Source of the DNA: Chrysomallon squamiferum | Lineage: Eukaryota > Mollusca > Gastropoda > Neomphalida > Peltospiridae | Assembly: GCA_012295275.1 (NCBI GenBank) | Contig: CM022671.1 | Span: 14,437,956-14,501,955 of the forward strand | Direction: 5' to 3' | DNA length: 64,000 nucleotides | In this document: one piece after another, positions 47,107 through 63,288 of the stretch | Layout: every line of letters begins with the position of its first letter | How positions within the stretch are numbered: position 1 is the first letter of the stretch | Notes under the pieces: model-generated | The model's database searches: none | The model's input: the letters and a program-made list of their open reading frames with translations, nothing else | What the model was told of the DNA's origin: nothing | Made by a program: the position numbers and the translations under genes

Positions 47107-49076
47107 AGCTTTGGAAAAAAACAAACATTAAAGCTTGAATGTATACACGTATATTTGTTTCTAAAATATTTACCACCCTCATGAACTTAGCTGTCAGCAG
47201 TCACTGGAATTATGTAATCTTGATTCTGAAACAATTAGAAAAGTGATCAAACATGCAAAGAATAATTTGATGGATGTTTTTTTGTAAATAATGATAATAA
47301 AAATTAAAATGTTATAATAAAAACAAATTGTATAAACCATTTGTTTGATAATAAAATTTATAATAAATAATTATTTATACAGCATATTGTAATGGGGCCA
47401 TCGTTTCAGTAAATCAAAACATTGTTCAATCATAAAATAATAAACTACTTGGATTTCAGGCACTGTTAACCCAGTATAAAGTTAACTTAAGATATGACTA
47501 TTTAATGTTTTGTAATGATTTTTATGACATTTCTCATAAGCTTAATAATTTTAAAGTTTTAATCTCCAGAAACATTTGAAGGTTTAAATATCTTTTAATG
47601 TACACAGAAATACAAAACAATGTTAACTCAATTACAAGTCTTTAGTAGAAGAGTTTTGCTGATTTTTATTTTTGGGACAGTATGAAACATTACACTTCAG
47701 ACAAGTGAGCTGAGTCTTCAGGCAAGATGTGTCTTTAGAAAGTTACCATGTAAATGAAATGTAATAAAATATCTGTGTAATATCTAGACTTACATTCTGG
47801 TCACAGAAAGCAAAATACAATGTTAATAAAAGAATAAATGAAAAACCACCTTATGTACTAGAAAATATATTTTATGTAACATAATAGTTGTTAATGAGGC
47901 CAGAAAGAAAGAAATTAGTGAAATGATGACTGTTTCAACTGATTTATTAAAATTTTCTTTTCTTTCACCAAATGAAACAAAAAATCAGTTTAATAATTAA
48001 TTTGCTATTAGTTTTCTCCATGAAAAGGAATTATATTTTGAATGTATATGTGTTTATATACACACTCAAAGTAAATTTGCTTTATTAATTTTTTTTTTTA
48101 TAATTAATATTACACACAGATAGACAGACATACACTGTATCTCATAATCTTTTTACTTAGGGAAATAGATAAAGTTATGATGTTAGTAAAGACTTGCTGG
48201 TTGTGGAAATTTCAAGCTATTATGGGTTTTCTTTTTTTAATTTTCATATTTCGTATCTAATAAACAAGTAATTAAAAATATAATAAACAATATTTTCTTT
48301 CAAAATCATCAAAATTTTATTTCATGATGTTCTGGATTACAAAATTATTCTAAAAATCCCTTCAACAAGAAAATGGGAAAATACAACATTATTTTAAAAG
48401 CAATAACAGTATAAAAAGGTATTAATTGATGTGAATATGGTAAAGTCAAGATATACAAAAATAGTCTTCTACATCAAAACCTTAAATACATGATCACATA
48501 ATCCCTGAGAAACAAAATTATCGGTTTTATTTCTAGCTCCATTTCTCTTGCTCTTTATATAAGGTTTATCGTTTGTTGATCTGATACAGTAGTATCTGTC
48601 TTTGATACAGTAATTATGTCATACTAAAATCTAATTTAACATTTAAAACTGTGTCATAAAAGCAACTCTTTACATTTTGTAAAGACACAGAGTCGTAATA
48701 CATTTTGTATATTTAAGACATAATGAATTAATGAATGAATATTATAATGAATCCCAGCTTGAATAATAATCTGCTGTTGGATGTTGACCTATGATAAAGC
48801 ATCCACTAGGAGGGAAAAGAGCAGTTACCATGTTTTCATCATGGGCTTATCGTGATCTATTATTTAAAAAAACTTGTAGAAGTATACTGAATATAATTAG
48901 TTCTCTATCAATGTACACAGTAAAATTATTCTAAACAGTTATTTCAATATGTTACCTAATGTATAATAATAAAAGATCAATGTATTATTGTGCGCTTAAT
49001 ATTTTTGTATATGAAAATGTTTTGTAAATATGTCAGAAACTATATAACAAAAATACTTGAGCACCATTTTAATTAT
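47107..49076. other. Flank of the paralog with GLE1-deletion junction
   Basis: Up to about 47470 the sequence resembles the ERCC6L 3' flank (13.8-14.8 kb). From about 47490 to 48530 it resembles the sequence downstream of GLE1 (24.34-25.38 kb). The roughly 9.5 kb carrying GLE1 is missing between them. AATAAA-like signals occur near 47290-47360. No other gene was seen in 48530-49076. Confidence 0.75.
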
Positions 49077-51195
49077 TTATATGTGAAAAGCTTTATGGTT
49101 GAAAGAAACAAGCTGTATATTGTTTTCATGATAAAACTCGAACATCTCTTTTGATTGGAGGATTTTCATTTCATGCTCTCGTTCTGAACTCAAGGAAAAA
49201 TCATCTGGTTTCAAACCACAGCAGCCTCCATCTTCACCAGTGATGTAGCCAGGGTGAACCATGAGCTCACAGGTTCGAGTTGTTGTTTGCGCCATTTTAT
49301 CACAGTCAGAAGGTAGGTCAAATGCTTGATACAGTGCTGTCTTTAAATGGGGAACCGTCATCTTACTCCCCATTGTACTCAAGCCTACAAATCTGTCAGA
49401 TGTCCTGAAACATTTTTAGAAAAAGGATTCAGTTTAATATAAAAAGGCATTATAATGATGTCATGGCATACATATTAGTTTTACCACAGTGTGAAACAAT
49501 GAAATTTTGTTTCCATGGAACAGGTATATTAATAGAATGAATACTGTTGTATGACAGTATCTGATAATAAATCTACTGCTGCTGTGTCAGTTGTCATTTT
49601 TGTATCCAGTTTAGCAGACTGCAACTTAATTTTTAGACGACATATTTTAATATTATCATTTTTAACAGGTCATTTATAGACCAAAAAAAATATCAGGATT
49701 CATGGTCACTTTTGCATTTAGATTAATTCTTAATGCTAATCTTATTCCTCTCTTTTTACAATATATTTTTAAATATATCTTGATCTTATATTGGACCACC
49801 AATATTAAGAAAAGTTTTAAATAAATAAATTCAGATTTTTTTCAGCGTCTCCATTAGTGAATGGACTTGGTTAGAAAACAGCTGAGTCAAGAAATCTTAT
49901 TCATAACAATTACATTTAGCTTTAAATTCTTTTACCCAATTCCATGCACACGAAAGACCTCTTTTGCACATTTTGCTTCTCTATTGACCTTTGCTAGAAA
50001 ACTGTAATATGGAATATTTGCAGACAGCTGGTCTTCAAATCCAGTTTCTATTGGAAGTCTAGTTACTCCAACTCCATATTCCTGCAGAACCAAACAAAAC
50101 ACTTCCCTTATTCCTAAAAAAATAAAATAAAATAAAATAAAATAAAATAAATAAGAAAGGAATAAATTATAAAAATGTATAAAGACATTTTTAAAACAAT
50201 ATTTAATATTCACAGATATTTAGCTTACAGAAACAAATTTGTTTGTTATTTTGTTGTTTTTTCTCTCACATAAATGACAATAAAACTGCCATAAAAGTGT
50301 CAATATTTTTGCAACAGTAAACAATTTACAACAATCAAAAAATTGAACAGCTGGCAAAATGTGTTACCAATGAAATATTCTGCACAATTTGCTTATTTTA
50401 TTTTTAATATTATTCATATAATATATTGAAATTTTATTTTATTATTATTTCTTTTTTTTTAGCAATTCAGAAGTATAACTATTGATGGGTAATTACATAA
50501 AGAAATGTTATTCATTTTAGGCATTTCTTTCAACATTTTCTATGGAGATACTAACCTGATAAAACATTAATGTGATGATGACCGTCAATGTGCTGAGGTG
50601 TCTTTCCTGTGAGTTTTATAAATAACTCAATTTGAGCCCTCATCTCTCTTCTAGCCTGATTAATAACAATAACAATAACAGCGTCATTAATAATAGGAAT
50701 ATTAATGAAGATGATGATAATGAAATCATACTGGGATTAATGTAGATTATGAGAGTGTATAATAAAAAATACTAAATGCATATGTACTGAATGTGAAAGA
50801 CTATTTACAGTGTCCAAATTAACAAACAAAAACAGGAACAAAAACAAAAACAATATTTCTTTACATTTTTAATTGAAAATATTTTTGATATTAATTGCCC
50901 TGAAAAAACAACAAAAAAACTCATTATTCATTAAAGCATTATTACTTTTAACATTTTATTTTATTTACTACAGTAAAGCATGCACACCTCTTCCAGGTTA
51001 ATATGGCCTTGAGACATTCTTTTCCAAAAGTCATTCTTGTACAAAAAATAGCCATCTTTATTAAGAAGTGATTTCACATCTTTAGGTTCACTTACTGGTT
51101 GACCTTCTGTTAAGTTCATATGCAGTCCTGAAATTTTGTCAAACAAATTTTATGCGATTATTTATTGCTGTACTCGAATACAATTTATATAACAT

Positions 51196-51244
<49 letters not shown>

Positions 51245-51960
51245 TTCCTCAGTTTTACAGCAAATTAACAGTACAATCATTACCTTCCTCCTTAAGATAA
51301 TGAATGAATTAATTAATAAAATAAAGACTAGCAGAATTACTGGTAATATCCAGATTATCTGCAGAGCATTTATTTATTTTTTTTTTTTTTTTTTTTTTTT
51401 TTTGTTTGATACGGAATGTGCAGCAGAAAATCAAGAGGCTTTCTCTTGTTTATTTTAAATTTAATAGTTCTTGAAAAAGAGCATTTAAAATCATTCAAGA
51501 CTAGTTTCCTTTATATTTATTTCTTATTATTCTAATATTTAAGTATATATTTATATAAATATATATAAGTAAAGAATAATATACTGCATTTGTTATAGAG
51601 AAAACTCAGAACTAATCAACCTTTTTATTTTTTATTTTTTTTAGTTATATACATATGCATTTTATATATAAATAACAGAAATATCACTGAATAAGACAAT
51701 AAATCTTAAGACTGAGAAAGGAAAATATATTAAAACTGAAAGTAATTTATATATTATAGGTTAGTATCTTTTCAATTCCTACCCATCGGTATATTATTTT
51801 CCTTTGCTTTGGCAACTGCGTGAACTGTGTGACGTGCATTGATCATAAGTGAAATGCTCGAAACGGCTCCTTTCAGAAAACATTCCACAATACCGATATT
51901 TCTCTCTTTTCCGTAACCAAAATCATCTGCATTTATGACAAGTAATTTCTCTGAAATCAT
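49077..51960 (-). CDS. YDJC: YdjC-family carbohydrate deacetylase, complete, 5 exons
   Basis: Homolog of YDJC/ChbG, metal-dependent enzymes that deacetylate N-acetylated oligosaccharides. Minus-strand exons in transcript order: 51960-51783, 51127-50988, 50655-50556, 50113-49936, 49404-49077. All phases fit, giving 307 residues, about the family length. The N-terminus has NADDFGYG (metal-binding Asp), exon 2 begins LHMNLTEGQPV (metal-binding His), exon 3 has HIDGHHHINV, and exon 5 has ELMVHPGY and ends LVSFNHKAFHI. These are the ordered core motifs of the family's TIM-barrel-like fold. The start ATG lies just before KLLVINADDFG, with no upstream in-frame extension needed. BCAS2 is divergently oriented 566 bp away. 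Confidence 0.95.
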
Positions 51961-52526
51961 TTTACAAAATAAAATAAAATAAATATCATATGTATGATAT
52001 GATCATGTAAAAAGCAGCTCGATTTTAAATATCTTTCACTTCTTTCTTAGAAACAACACACAAAATCTGTGTCAACAAATAAAGTACACGCCTTAAAATT
52101 ACATTTTTATTTTTATTTACTTTTTAATTTTTTTTTTTTACATCATTATTTTATTTTTTTTAATCTTTGGACAGTGCAATCAAAAGAAGAGTTCGTGAAC
52201 CCATCTTCTTCCATGTTTGTCATGTTTTTCCTCCTTCTGGTCGAAGCACTCGTTAATTTATTTCACAAGATATAGCAATTATAAAACATTCATTTGGTCT
52301 AACAACAAAAAACAGAAGAATGTAAATGTATTTTAATATTTCGTTATCAATAATTTTTATTAACCTAAGAAAGAACCCCAAAATTAATTACATATATGCA
52401 ACAAATTATAATGCACGTAACCATTCTACCGGGAGAAGGTCAAATCTGATCGAGACTATAACTAATACAGAATATTGTTACGCGTTTTCATTTATGTACT
52501 AATATCAGTTGATTTTGAAATCGAAA
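51961..52526. promoter_or_regulatory. Divergent YDJC/BCAS2 promoter region
   Basis: The 566-bp gap separates the start codons of two head-to-head genes and must hold both 5' UTRs and promoters. It is AT-rich. I see no convincing TATA, CRE or Initiator motif. Confidence 0.5.
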
Positions 52527-54332
<1,806 letters not shown>

Positions 54333-55576
54333 TGACAGTGAATTTAGATCTCTCTTACATGAAATATCTTGAACTTCAGCAGGTGATGTTTGAAATGCAG
54401 TTCTTTTAAAATTATTACAATGATTGTTTCTTTTACTAAACGTTTCAGTGCATTCCATGCTTATCAAGAAGCTGGATGTAAGTGAAAGATACGTCCTAAA
54501 AAAACCCAATGAAGATCCAAGTCGGTGACTAATGGTTGTCCAACAACACACAAACAATAAAGCTGCTGTTGTAGATGCAGAGTATCACTACTGTCATTTT
54601 TATCATTCTCATTTCTTTGTGTTTATTTTTGATGATTAAAATATATATTTGTTTTGTGTTTCGTGGATTAAGTTTTTTTGATGTTGACTTTTAAATAGTA
54701 ATAATTATGTTACTATTACATTGTGAATAAAAAGTTGTAAATGGCTATCATGCCAAAACTTTTTATTTTATTTTATTTTATTTTATTATTCTTTTGATGA
54801 GTCAATGCCAAAGCCTAATTCATACCTTTCAAATGAATCTAAACTCTTTTTTCATTGAATCTGTCTTCAAACAGATTATTTATGAGTTGTTAAATATTAT
54901 TTATAGTTTTATGCAAACAATAATAATATTTTGATATTAGCCTTTGACGTTTATAAAGCATTTAATTATACCACATATTAAAATATATTAGAATAAATAA
55001 ATATCTCCAATGTAGTAAAGATTCTAAAATTTTTTTTATAATAAACCTGATCTAAATATTTCTGTAGACTAGAGTTAGGAATATGATTAGCAAGATATAT
55101 TTGTATGCTTATTGGAACTTAATATTCCACATATTTAATTCAAATAATAGAAATAATAGTTTAATGCATTTTATAGGTCTATTATATTTCTTTTCTTTTT
55201 TTTTTTTTTTTTTTTCTTTATGGTAATTAGAACTTGTGTATGTTGTGGAAGGTGTCAAGACATTTCACAATTTTACATGGGCATTCAGCTGATGGTGAAA
55301 GCAACCAGTGATAAAATTACATTTACTGATAATGTAGACAAACTGAAACTTGACATTATAATTTAAGAAAACGTTATTTTTTTAAATTATTTATAAACAA
55401 CATTGATGTGACATAACATGCCTTTTGAAACTAAGCTATTTGAAAGAAAAAAACAAAACCTACCCTACCTGAGAATACACTGCTGCGAAAAAGATTACTT
55501 GGTGTTGAACACTAAAACTTAAACTTATACTTCTATTTAGATCAACACCATCCTGGAAATTGTCTTACTTGTAATC

Positions 55577-55637
<61 letters not shown>

Positions 55638-56312
55638 GAACGTCTAGTCACTACATCGAAATCTTAATAAAATCGTTTTGTCCTTGATTTTATAAAGCAA
55701 TGTCATATTCTGTAACATTTCTTTATCTCTCTTACCAAAATGTACTCAGAAATACTTCGCTTCAGGTATTTATATTCGTAATTAAACAAACGAGCTGTGA
55801 TCAACAGATAATTTACCACAAGTGTTATGTTTTATTAATCAAACTGGTGGATGATAAGAAACACATTTTCACATTCTCGGCGGAGCTAATCATAACGAGA
55901 CAAGACAAGTCAGTCATAACGTTTGAAATGATTGCCTTTGCGACAGACTACTGCAATATTAAATAAATGATGACTATACTATATAAGTTAATTATAGATC
56001 GCTTGTTTCGTGAAATGTTAAAAATATTTACACCGATTTCTTTTTGTTAGAAAGCCAGTTACACCGCTAAAAGACAAAGGTAGTTAAAATAAATAAATTA
56101 ATTAATTAAAAATAATAATAAAAATAAATTTAAAGAATTGAGAGAGACAAAAGAAAGGTAATGAGTATATTCTTTGTATTACTGTTTTTGAATTTTCAAC
56201 ATAAATGAAATGTATGGTCAAATTTCTAACAAATGAACAAAGGCAACATAGACAGTTCAAGTACTGGAAATTACTTTCGTACAAGGTGTTCATCTTGGTA
56301 AATTTTTTCTTA
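54333..56312. other. BCAS2 3' flank and spacer
   Basis: The BCAS2 3' UTR is followed by AT-rich sequence with a CA repeat at 55581-55636 flanked by GC alternation. A TATATAAG-like box occurs near 55979, about 400 bp before the next start codon. An 88-codon open frame at 55700-55966 shows no recognisable domain and I do not call it. Confidence 0.5.
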
Positions 56313-56337
56313 TGACGTCAAAACTGAACTGACGTCA
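56313..56337. promoter_or_regulatory. Two CRE palindromes upstream of the 56.4-kb gene
   Basis: Full TGACGTCA sites at 56313-56320 and 56330-56337 are spaced 17 bp start to start, 46-70 bp before the ATG at 56383. The octamer is the consensus CREB/ATF binding site. Two perfect copies so close together in AT-rich DNA are unlikely by chance, though binding is not shown. Confidence 0.6.
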
Positions 56338-56382
56338 AGGAAACCATTACAATGGAGTTAACGAAATGTTGGCATGGTAGAA

Positions 56383-58598
56383 ATGGCAGTAAATGATGAA
56401 AAAAATACTTTTGTGTTCCAACATTACAAGGAGCCAAGCAAATATATTGAGCAGTACAGGTATTACCACACAGTGGGTGATGTCTGTCAAATGACAATGG
56501 GCGATCCGAAACTTCTTGGCATCGAATTACCATCTAGGTAAGTTTAGATAAGTGGAAGAAAAAACACAAAAACAAAAACCAACAAAAAACCCCAGCAACA
56601 ACACTGGAATAATAATAATAATAATAAAATCAACTTAATTTTTAATTTATACATGACATATACAGAGATTTTATTACTTATATTATTCACTTTTGTATAT
56701 ATATATATAAACACACACAAACACACACACACACACATATATTATTATTAGGCGTATAGACATATACGTATAACAGAACAACGTAAACACACGCACGCAC
56801 ACACACAAAGACAAGAAAAACTAATATCTAGAAAGTAACAAGATAAAAATGTTCATCTACAGGCGCCAAGAAGGTGACATTTCAAATGATTCATCGTTGC
56901 CCCGTGATGCACTCGCCATCAGAGGTATTTCAAAAATGGAATGCTCTTATACAAAATCAGATGTTTGCCATAAACGTACAGAATATCTACCAAAGGTCCA
57001 AAGACCGGCCACGTGTTATGATAACCGCCAAATCTCAAAAAAAGATCGCAAATATTTGTCAGTAGGCAAAAAGTTCGCAACAACATCTCAACAACTTAGC
57101 AAAGATTCTTCCACAGATACTAAAATTTTACCAAGTGTCCAGACATATCTAGCCAACAGCAATTTCAATCAGTGTTCGAATTCTTCAGCAACTCAAAGTT
57201 CGGAAGATATCCACAAACGTCCTCAAAATGAACAAAAAGACGCACACAACAAAGGTCTGCCCAAAGTCAGAAAATTTACGCGGAAGGTGTCTTGTGTGGA
57301 AACGAAACGCTCCTCGAGTTTTTCAAAAACTGGAACGAGTGGAAATTTAGAGCTGAATAAAAAGATCCTCGAAAGGGAAGGCGTCTGCAAAGAATGCTGT
57401 GGAAATACCACATGCAAGGCTAAGATTCCCAAGTCCTTAACCACACCGGATATCCACACAGAAACCAAGAAACCAAAAGAAAAGGATTCCACGAAGACAG
57501 AAGATAGTCAAAAACCAAAAGTTGAGAGCAGCTCTCTTCCAAAACTGACATTTCCTTCACCGAATACAACTCAGACATTAAATACTGGGGCAAAAAGTTT
57601 CACTTCGTCTGTCGATTTTATGAAAGAACGCGGTTCGAATAGCAAACATACTCCAAAAATTCGAAGCACAGTAGTAACTCGCAGAATGTCCGGCACTTTG
57701 GGCAAATGTCCGCCACCAGTCCAGTGTTCCGGGGCCGTACTAAACACCCGCCAGGAGGTCATCCCCAAATCCTCTTCTTTCTCAAGAATTCAGTTGAACT
57801 TAGTGAAAAAAGAAACGCTTACGAAGTGAGAAAATTTATAGATCATAATTATGTACATAACATCGTGGTAATGATACACATTATTATTACAAACATGCGC
57901 CCACTCACGACGTACGTGTATTTGCTTTGTTTGTATGCTAATAGTTATGCATTTATCTTTACACATAGATGGTTCTCTACATAGATGGTAACTGATACTT
58001 TGTTACTGTTAAAAGTTATTCAGAGGGGTAGCAACAAACTTGTTAAACATCGTAACCAAAAATAAACCGAAATACAAAACTGTAGAAATCAGTTTCAACA
58101 TTATGAATAGCTGGTACTGGACATTTTTATTATGTCATCTACCACTCAGGAAAGATAGGTAAAACAAAATACAAAACATTATCATTCTCAGTATTATCTA
58201 AACAGGTAAACATTGGAACATTTGTTTTTTTTTAAGACAGAATGAACCTTACACACGCAGACTGATCACGAAAGAGTTAGTTTATTAAATTCATCCTGAG
58301 TTTCTATATCAGTAATTATAAAAATCCTACACTACGAAGAGTTTCACTACGTAACGAGATATATTCACTGAGACTAGTTTCAGAAACACACACGCACACA
58401 AAGATGTATCGCATTTTTAAATAAAAGTACATTTCATAATGTCAGTAAATGTGGCTTATGTCGTACTACACATTTCCGGTATTTTAGATGCGGTAATTTT
58501 GTTTTTTATTATTATTATTTTTTTAATAATTTTAGCCTTTATTGGTTAGTGTGATGATACTCTTCATATGATTATTGTCATGCTTTTTGCAAGTCTAG

Positions 58599-58639
<41 letters not shown>

Positions 58640-59400
58640 GAAAAACAACGAAAAAAATCTGTGTTCAGTTTTCAAAGATCTGTTAAATATAATAAAATGG
58701 TTTTGTTTCGTTTCTACCTTTCAGACATTCCAGCCAGCTGGTTTTGGCACAGCGGCGAAATGTTACTCGCGAGAAAAATAAATCAAACAATCGTAAATCG
58801 ATCAGGTGTGATTCTTTCAAAAAGAAACCATCGAAAAAATTATTTCTCTCTTGGAAGGAATACGTTCACATTTATCCCAACAACGTCGTCGTTTCCTTGA
58901 AAGATTCTTCCGGTTACGACAAAAACTGCACGACGGCAAAGCATAATTCAGAAAACCGCAGTTGCAAAGATCCTCCTCCCCCAGTTCAAGCAGCGTCAGG
59001 TAAAGACTCCAACTCGAAAATGTCTAACGTGAACAACTGCAGAATCGTAGCATCCAGATCAGAGGGAAAGAAATCAGCGCACAAGTTCGGCGAAAACGTG
59101 GATTCCTGCAAGAAAATTGCGAAAAAAGACGTGATAAATCGCGAACAGCTGTCATGTCAGGAAGTAGCGTCGAAAGCTTCGGAAATCTCGAAAAAAGAGA
59201 ATTTAGGAAAATATTATAATCACATATTAACCAAGCTTGCAAACGTGAACTCGGAGCCTAGCAAACAGAAATTGCGATTTTTAGAAAACGAAAACAAAAA
59301 TAAAGAAAGGCGCCAGAACAAGGTTAATAGCTGTAAAAATAGTGAGCGGAAAACGTTGACCATAGTGTACAAAATGTCCAAAGATAAAAAGAATTACTGA
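56383..59400 (+). CDS. Unrecognised basic Ser/Lys-rich protein, 3 exons
   Basis: Exons 56383-56537, 56863-57825 and 58725-59400 join in phase (AG|G and AA|A junctions), giving 597 residues. Donors are GTAAGT and GTGAGA, and both acceptors have pyrimidine tracts. The N-terminal 51 residues look structured (FVFQHYKEPSKYIEQYRYYH, GDVCQMTMGDPKLLGIELPS). The rest is low complexity, rich in Lys, Ser, Thr and Asn, with scattered Cys (for example VCKECCGNTTCKAK), and probably disordered. Codon use and GC are higher than in the flanks, supporting real coding. AATAAA at 59421 is only about 20 bp after the stop. I do not recognise the family; nuclear or cytoskeletal scaffold roles would be guesses. An alternative is two separate genes, but the phase-compatible splice argues for one. 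Confidence 0.7.
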
Positions 59401-61427
59401 TTGTCATGTTAGATTACAGCAATAAAGTCATTATATATAAACAGTGCTTTTAGTTTGTAGTCATGTGGACGGTTTCAGGCTAGCACACTCGTACAGTACA
59501 AAGAACCTTTTATCTGGACACACCAGCAATTTTATATAGTAATGCACTGCAATTATTACTGGCAAAATAATCAAAATTGAATTAAAAAATAATTATTACA
59601 TCATGCTTGCACATAATAAATAAGGGAGTGCTGAGTTAAATAAGTAAAGGTCAAAAGTTTTACCTGTTAAATGTTCATAGTCAGTTTTGTTGAATCCTAA
59701 TTTATAATGTAGGTTTTGGTTGATATGTGAATAAATTCTTATTTATAACATTAGTTTTTGACTTCAACACAAACTGTGATTTCGAATTTAGAATAAATGT
59801 TTATTGTATATAAAGCAGATGTCGAGTTCGATATCTGAATGATTGTTATTGACATCTCTGGCGATGTGAATGAGGATGGCGGAAAGGCTTAATCAGTGAA
59901 TATTTGTTTAACGACAGGTAACTATATTTAACACGACAGCTATCATATGATTAGCTTTTTGATGAACCCATTGTCCCAGTCCGTTGTTTTATATAACTAT
60001 GTTCTTTTCACCAGATCAGCATATATAATGACATTATGTATGGTCTAAGAAAGGTGAGGATAAGGGTATCAATATATTTTCCATTTAATTCGATATTTCC
60101 ACGTTCAGAACAATTCGAATGTGTCTTAGTATGTGTATTTTGTTCCCTCTCTCTTTGTGTGTGTGTGTGTGTGTGTGTGTTTACGGTATAAATGACTAAA
60201 CTTGTTTTTTGTTTTGTTTTTTGTTTTTGTTTTTTGTTAGTTGTTAGTCTTCTTTTTTTTTTTTTTTTTTTTTTTTTTTTCTATTTCTTTATTTCTTTAT
60301 TTGTTTATTATTGTTTTCTTTCTTTTTTTCTTTGATTTTTTCCCGATATCTAAATAAGGGTCTTTTGTGGCTTCTGTTGTAAAGCATTTTTATTATTATT
60401 GTAATAATAGTAATAATGATTTTTGTGTAACATAGCATGCAAACAAATAGATGTCCCCGCAGTAAATGAAATGAAAACAATGATTAAAAATAGAAACAGC
60501 GACACCAATAATTAAAACGAAAAAAAAAAAAAAAAAAAAGAATGTACGCCTACGTCAGACCATGACGTCATCTTTCAGTAAGTAGATAAAAATAATATTA
60601 TTTTTAAATGGCTACATATTTCTTTTTAGATTTCTCGCACATACGGGCATACATACACACATACCAACAAACAACACAACGCGCACACAATCACGAACAA
60701 GCAATCTCAGGCACTATCAATTCCCATGTTTCGAATATAAAAGAAACTAGTATTGTTTATTTAGATGTGTACGCCAAGAAAATTTTATGGAGAGACCATG
60801 ATAAATAATTAATGTTTATTTCCATCTAATGAATACAAAATAACATTTCCTCGTTGCTTCACTGCCTCTGTCCAATTAACGACAAAAAGATGAAACACGT
60901 TTAACGTGTACTACACGTCGGGGCATGCTGACGTTCATTGTGTTTGGTGATTCGAGTATAGCAGTTTTATTTGTGCGAACGTCGCTGTTTACTCACAAAC
61001 CAATTCAGTCCTAAAGACTAGTTTGCCTGGAAATAATTACGTGAAAGACCACAAAAAAAAAATATACAAATGTTTTATCACTTATTTCATGTCTTGGGGC
61101 CGTGTCCTAACTAACACACGCTGGAGTGTTCATCGCTGAATTCACGTGCTGATGGAGGTTAGTGTACAATATTGGTTAAAATGATTAGATCTGTGTGGCA
61201 GTTTGTAACTGTTGTTTTGTTATTTATTTATTTATTTATTTTTATTTAAAGTATGTTTGTTTTGTGGGGTTTTTTTGTGTGTTTTTATTTTTTAGATAAT
61301 TATAAATGAAATATAGCCATCTAAATCCAGTAAACTAATAAATAAATAAATAAATATTTAAAACTGTATATCAAATAATGAGTCATGAACTTGAACAGAT
61401 CTTCCTGCAAAATATCAAATACTATTG

Positions 61428-61488
<61 letters not shown>

Positions 61489-62432
61489 CAACAACAAAAC
61501 TAACAAAATAAATAATACAAAATAAATAGTAACATCTAACTCAGTTCACAAATAACAATGATATTTATTTATTTATTTATTTAACACAATAAGGGTGGCA
61601 TGTAATGCTGGTACTCACTGAATTAGATGATCTCGTTAGGCTGTTTTACTTTTAGTTTAGCGGTTGATTTATGAAAGCCCATAGCGTGTGATTTTCTGTT
61701 TGATTCTAACGTGAGAATTAATTAACTGCTGATTAATCAGTGATTCCTTTAGATAGCCAGGATTGGATTTCCATAGTAATACTATGACGACGTAAAAAAA
61801 ACAAAGTAGGTATTTAAAATCTTTTTTCTTTTTCTTTTCTTTCTTTCTCTTTCTTTTTTTCCTTTTATTTATTTATTTATTTATTTTTAAAGAAAGAATA
61901 GAAATAAATGTATTAAAGGTGCATTAAAAAAAAAAAAAAAAATTATATATTAATAATGATCCATTCAAGATTAAGCATGTTTCAAATCAACGGATCAGTT
62001 TTCTCAGCTGATATCAACTGACAACAAACGTATCTGTCACATTTCCCGCAAACCCTGCGACTGTTCAGGTTGATCACTAACAACGGTTACATGAGACGAC
62101 GTGAGATTAAACAGAGCTTGATAAAACGACTGTAAATGCCAAGTTTATTCTTTGTAACCGTTATAACAAAGCTTTATCCTTGTACCGAAACCCTCTGACC
62201 GGGTTTGACTGTTAACGGGTAGTTTGTAACAGTCTCCTCTGACTGAAGCGAAGCGTATAATTGAAAGTGTTAGGTGTTCGGGTGATTTCACAGTACGCGT
62301 GTTCTGAACGCTCGGAGTCGACAGTTTTACACACATAAAACCTGAGTGTTATTGAATTGTAGCACGACGTTCATGAAAGACAAGTTTATTCAGTAAGGAT
62401 GATTAAAACATATTATTTATTTATTTATTTAC

Positions 62433-62488
<56 letters not shown>

Positions 62489-62971
62489 TTATTTTCTGTG
62501 CTAGATTGTCTGAATCATAAACTTGTTATATCGAAGAGAGGTTATGAAATAGTAGTATTGTACCCAGTAATTAACGATAAAAACATAACAACACTGACCA
62601 ATACATGAAAATGACGTCAATAAATCAGACGTTTAGAATAGACTGAGGACTTGTTTGTCATTCTTTCTGTCACGATTCCAACTCTACGGTTTTAAAAACT
62701 AATAATACACAACAAATACATCTGTAATGAAACGCAGGTCTTCTTTGTGAAATTTTAAATCGATGAATCAATCACCGCTTGTTAGTTTCCGCTGTCTGTT
62801 TGTTCACACCACGCGGAGCAATGGACGTTTTAATCGTTCAGCAGTTCGTTGTGTTTATTCCGCATGCGGTTACTGTGTAAACCCGTTCTTATAAATCGTT
62901 AAACATGTATACAATAGTTCAGTACATAAACTATAGACACCAAAATTAATTTCCGTTACTATAATGTAAAT

Positions 62972-63066
<95 letters not shown>

Positions 63067-63287
63067 TATATATATATGTATTAATGAAAATAAAAACATG
63101 AATTATTAAGTGTTTGTTCGGTTGATTAAATTATGATAAAAATACACTGCACTGGTTGTTAAAGTGCAGCCTACATTTCAAAGCACAGTTAACAGTGTGG
63201 TTAATAATGGCGTGTGTGTTAGAGAAGTTGTGTTACCTGCGAACAACGCACTGAATGTAATGGATGTTGAATTATAAAGAGTATGTC
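59401..63287. other. Gene-poor region with microsatellites and CRE sites
   Basis: I see no supported gene. Simple repeats include TG 60161-60181, poly-T 60249-60281, poly-A near 60521-60539, AAT about 61430-61485, ATT about 62436-62487 and GA 62977-63064. Perfect TGACGTCA octamers occur at 60563-60570 and 62612-62619. The interval 61950-62400 is less AT-biased and could be a promoter or 5' exon of a gene continuing outside the window, but no protein signature supports that. Confidence 0.5.
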
Positions 63288-63288
63288 G

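Noticed and set aside
55700-55966. 88-codon open frame
   Set aside because: No domain, no splice partners and AT-rich composition like the flanks. The frame length is expected by chance.
60608-60808. 66-codon open frame close to a CRE octamer
   Set aside because: Composition is driven by CA-rich repeats, and no recognisable domain or splice context was seen.
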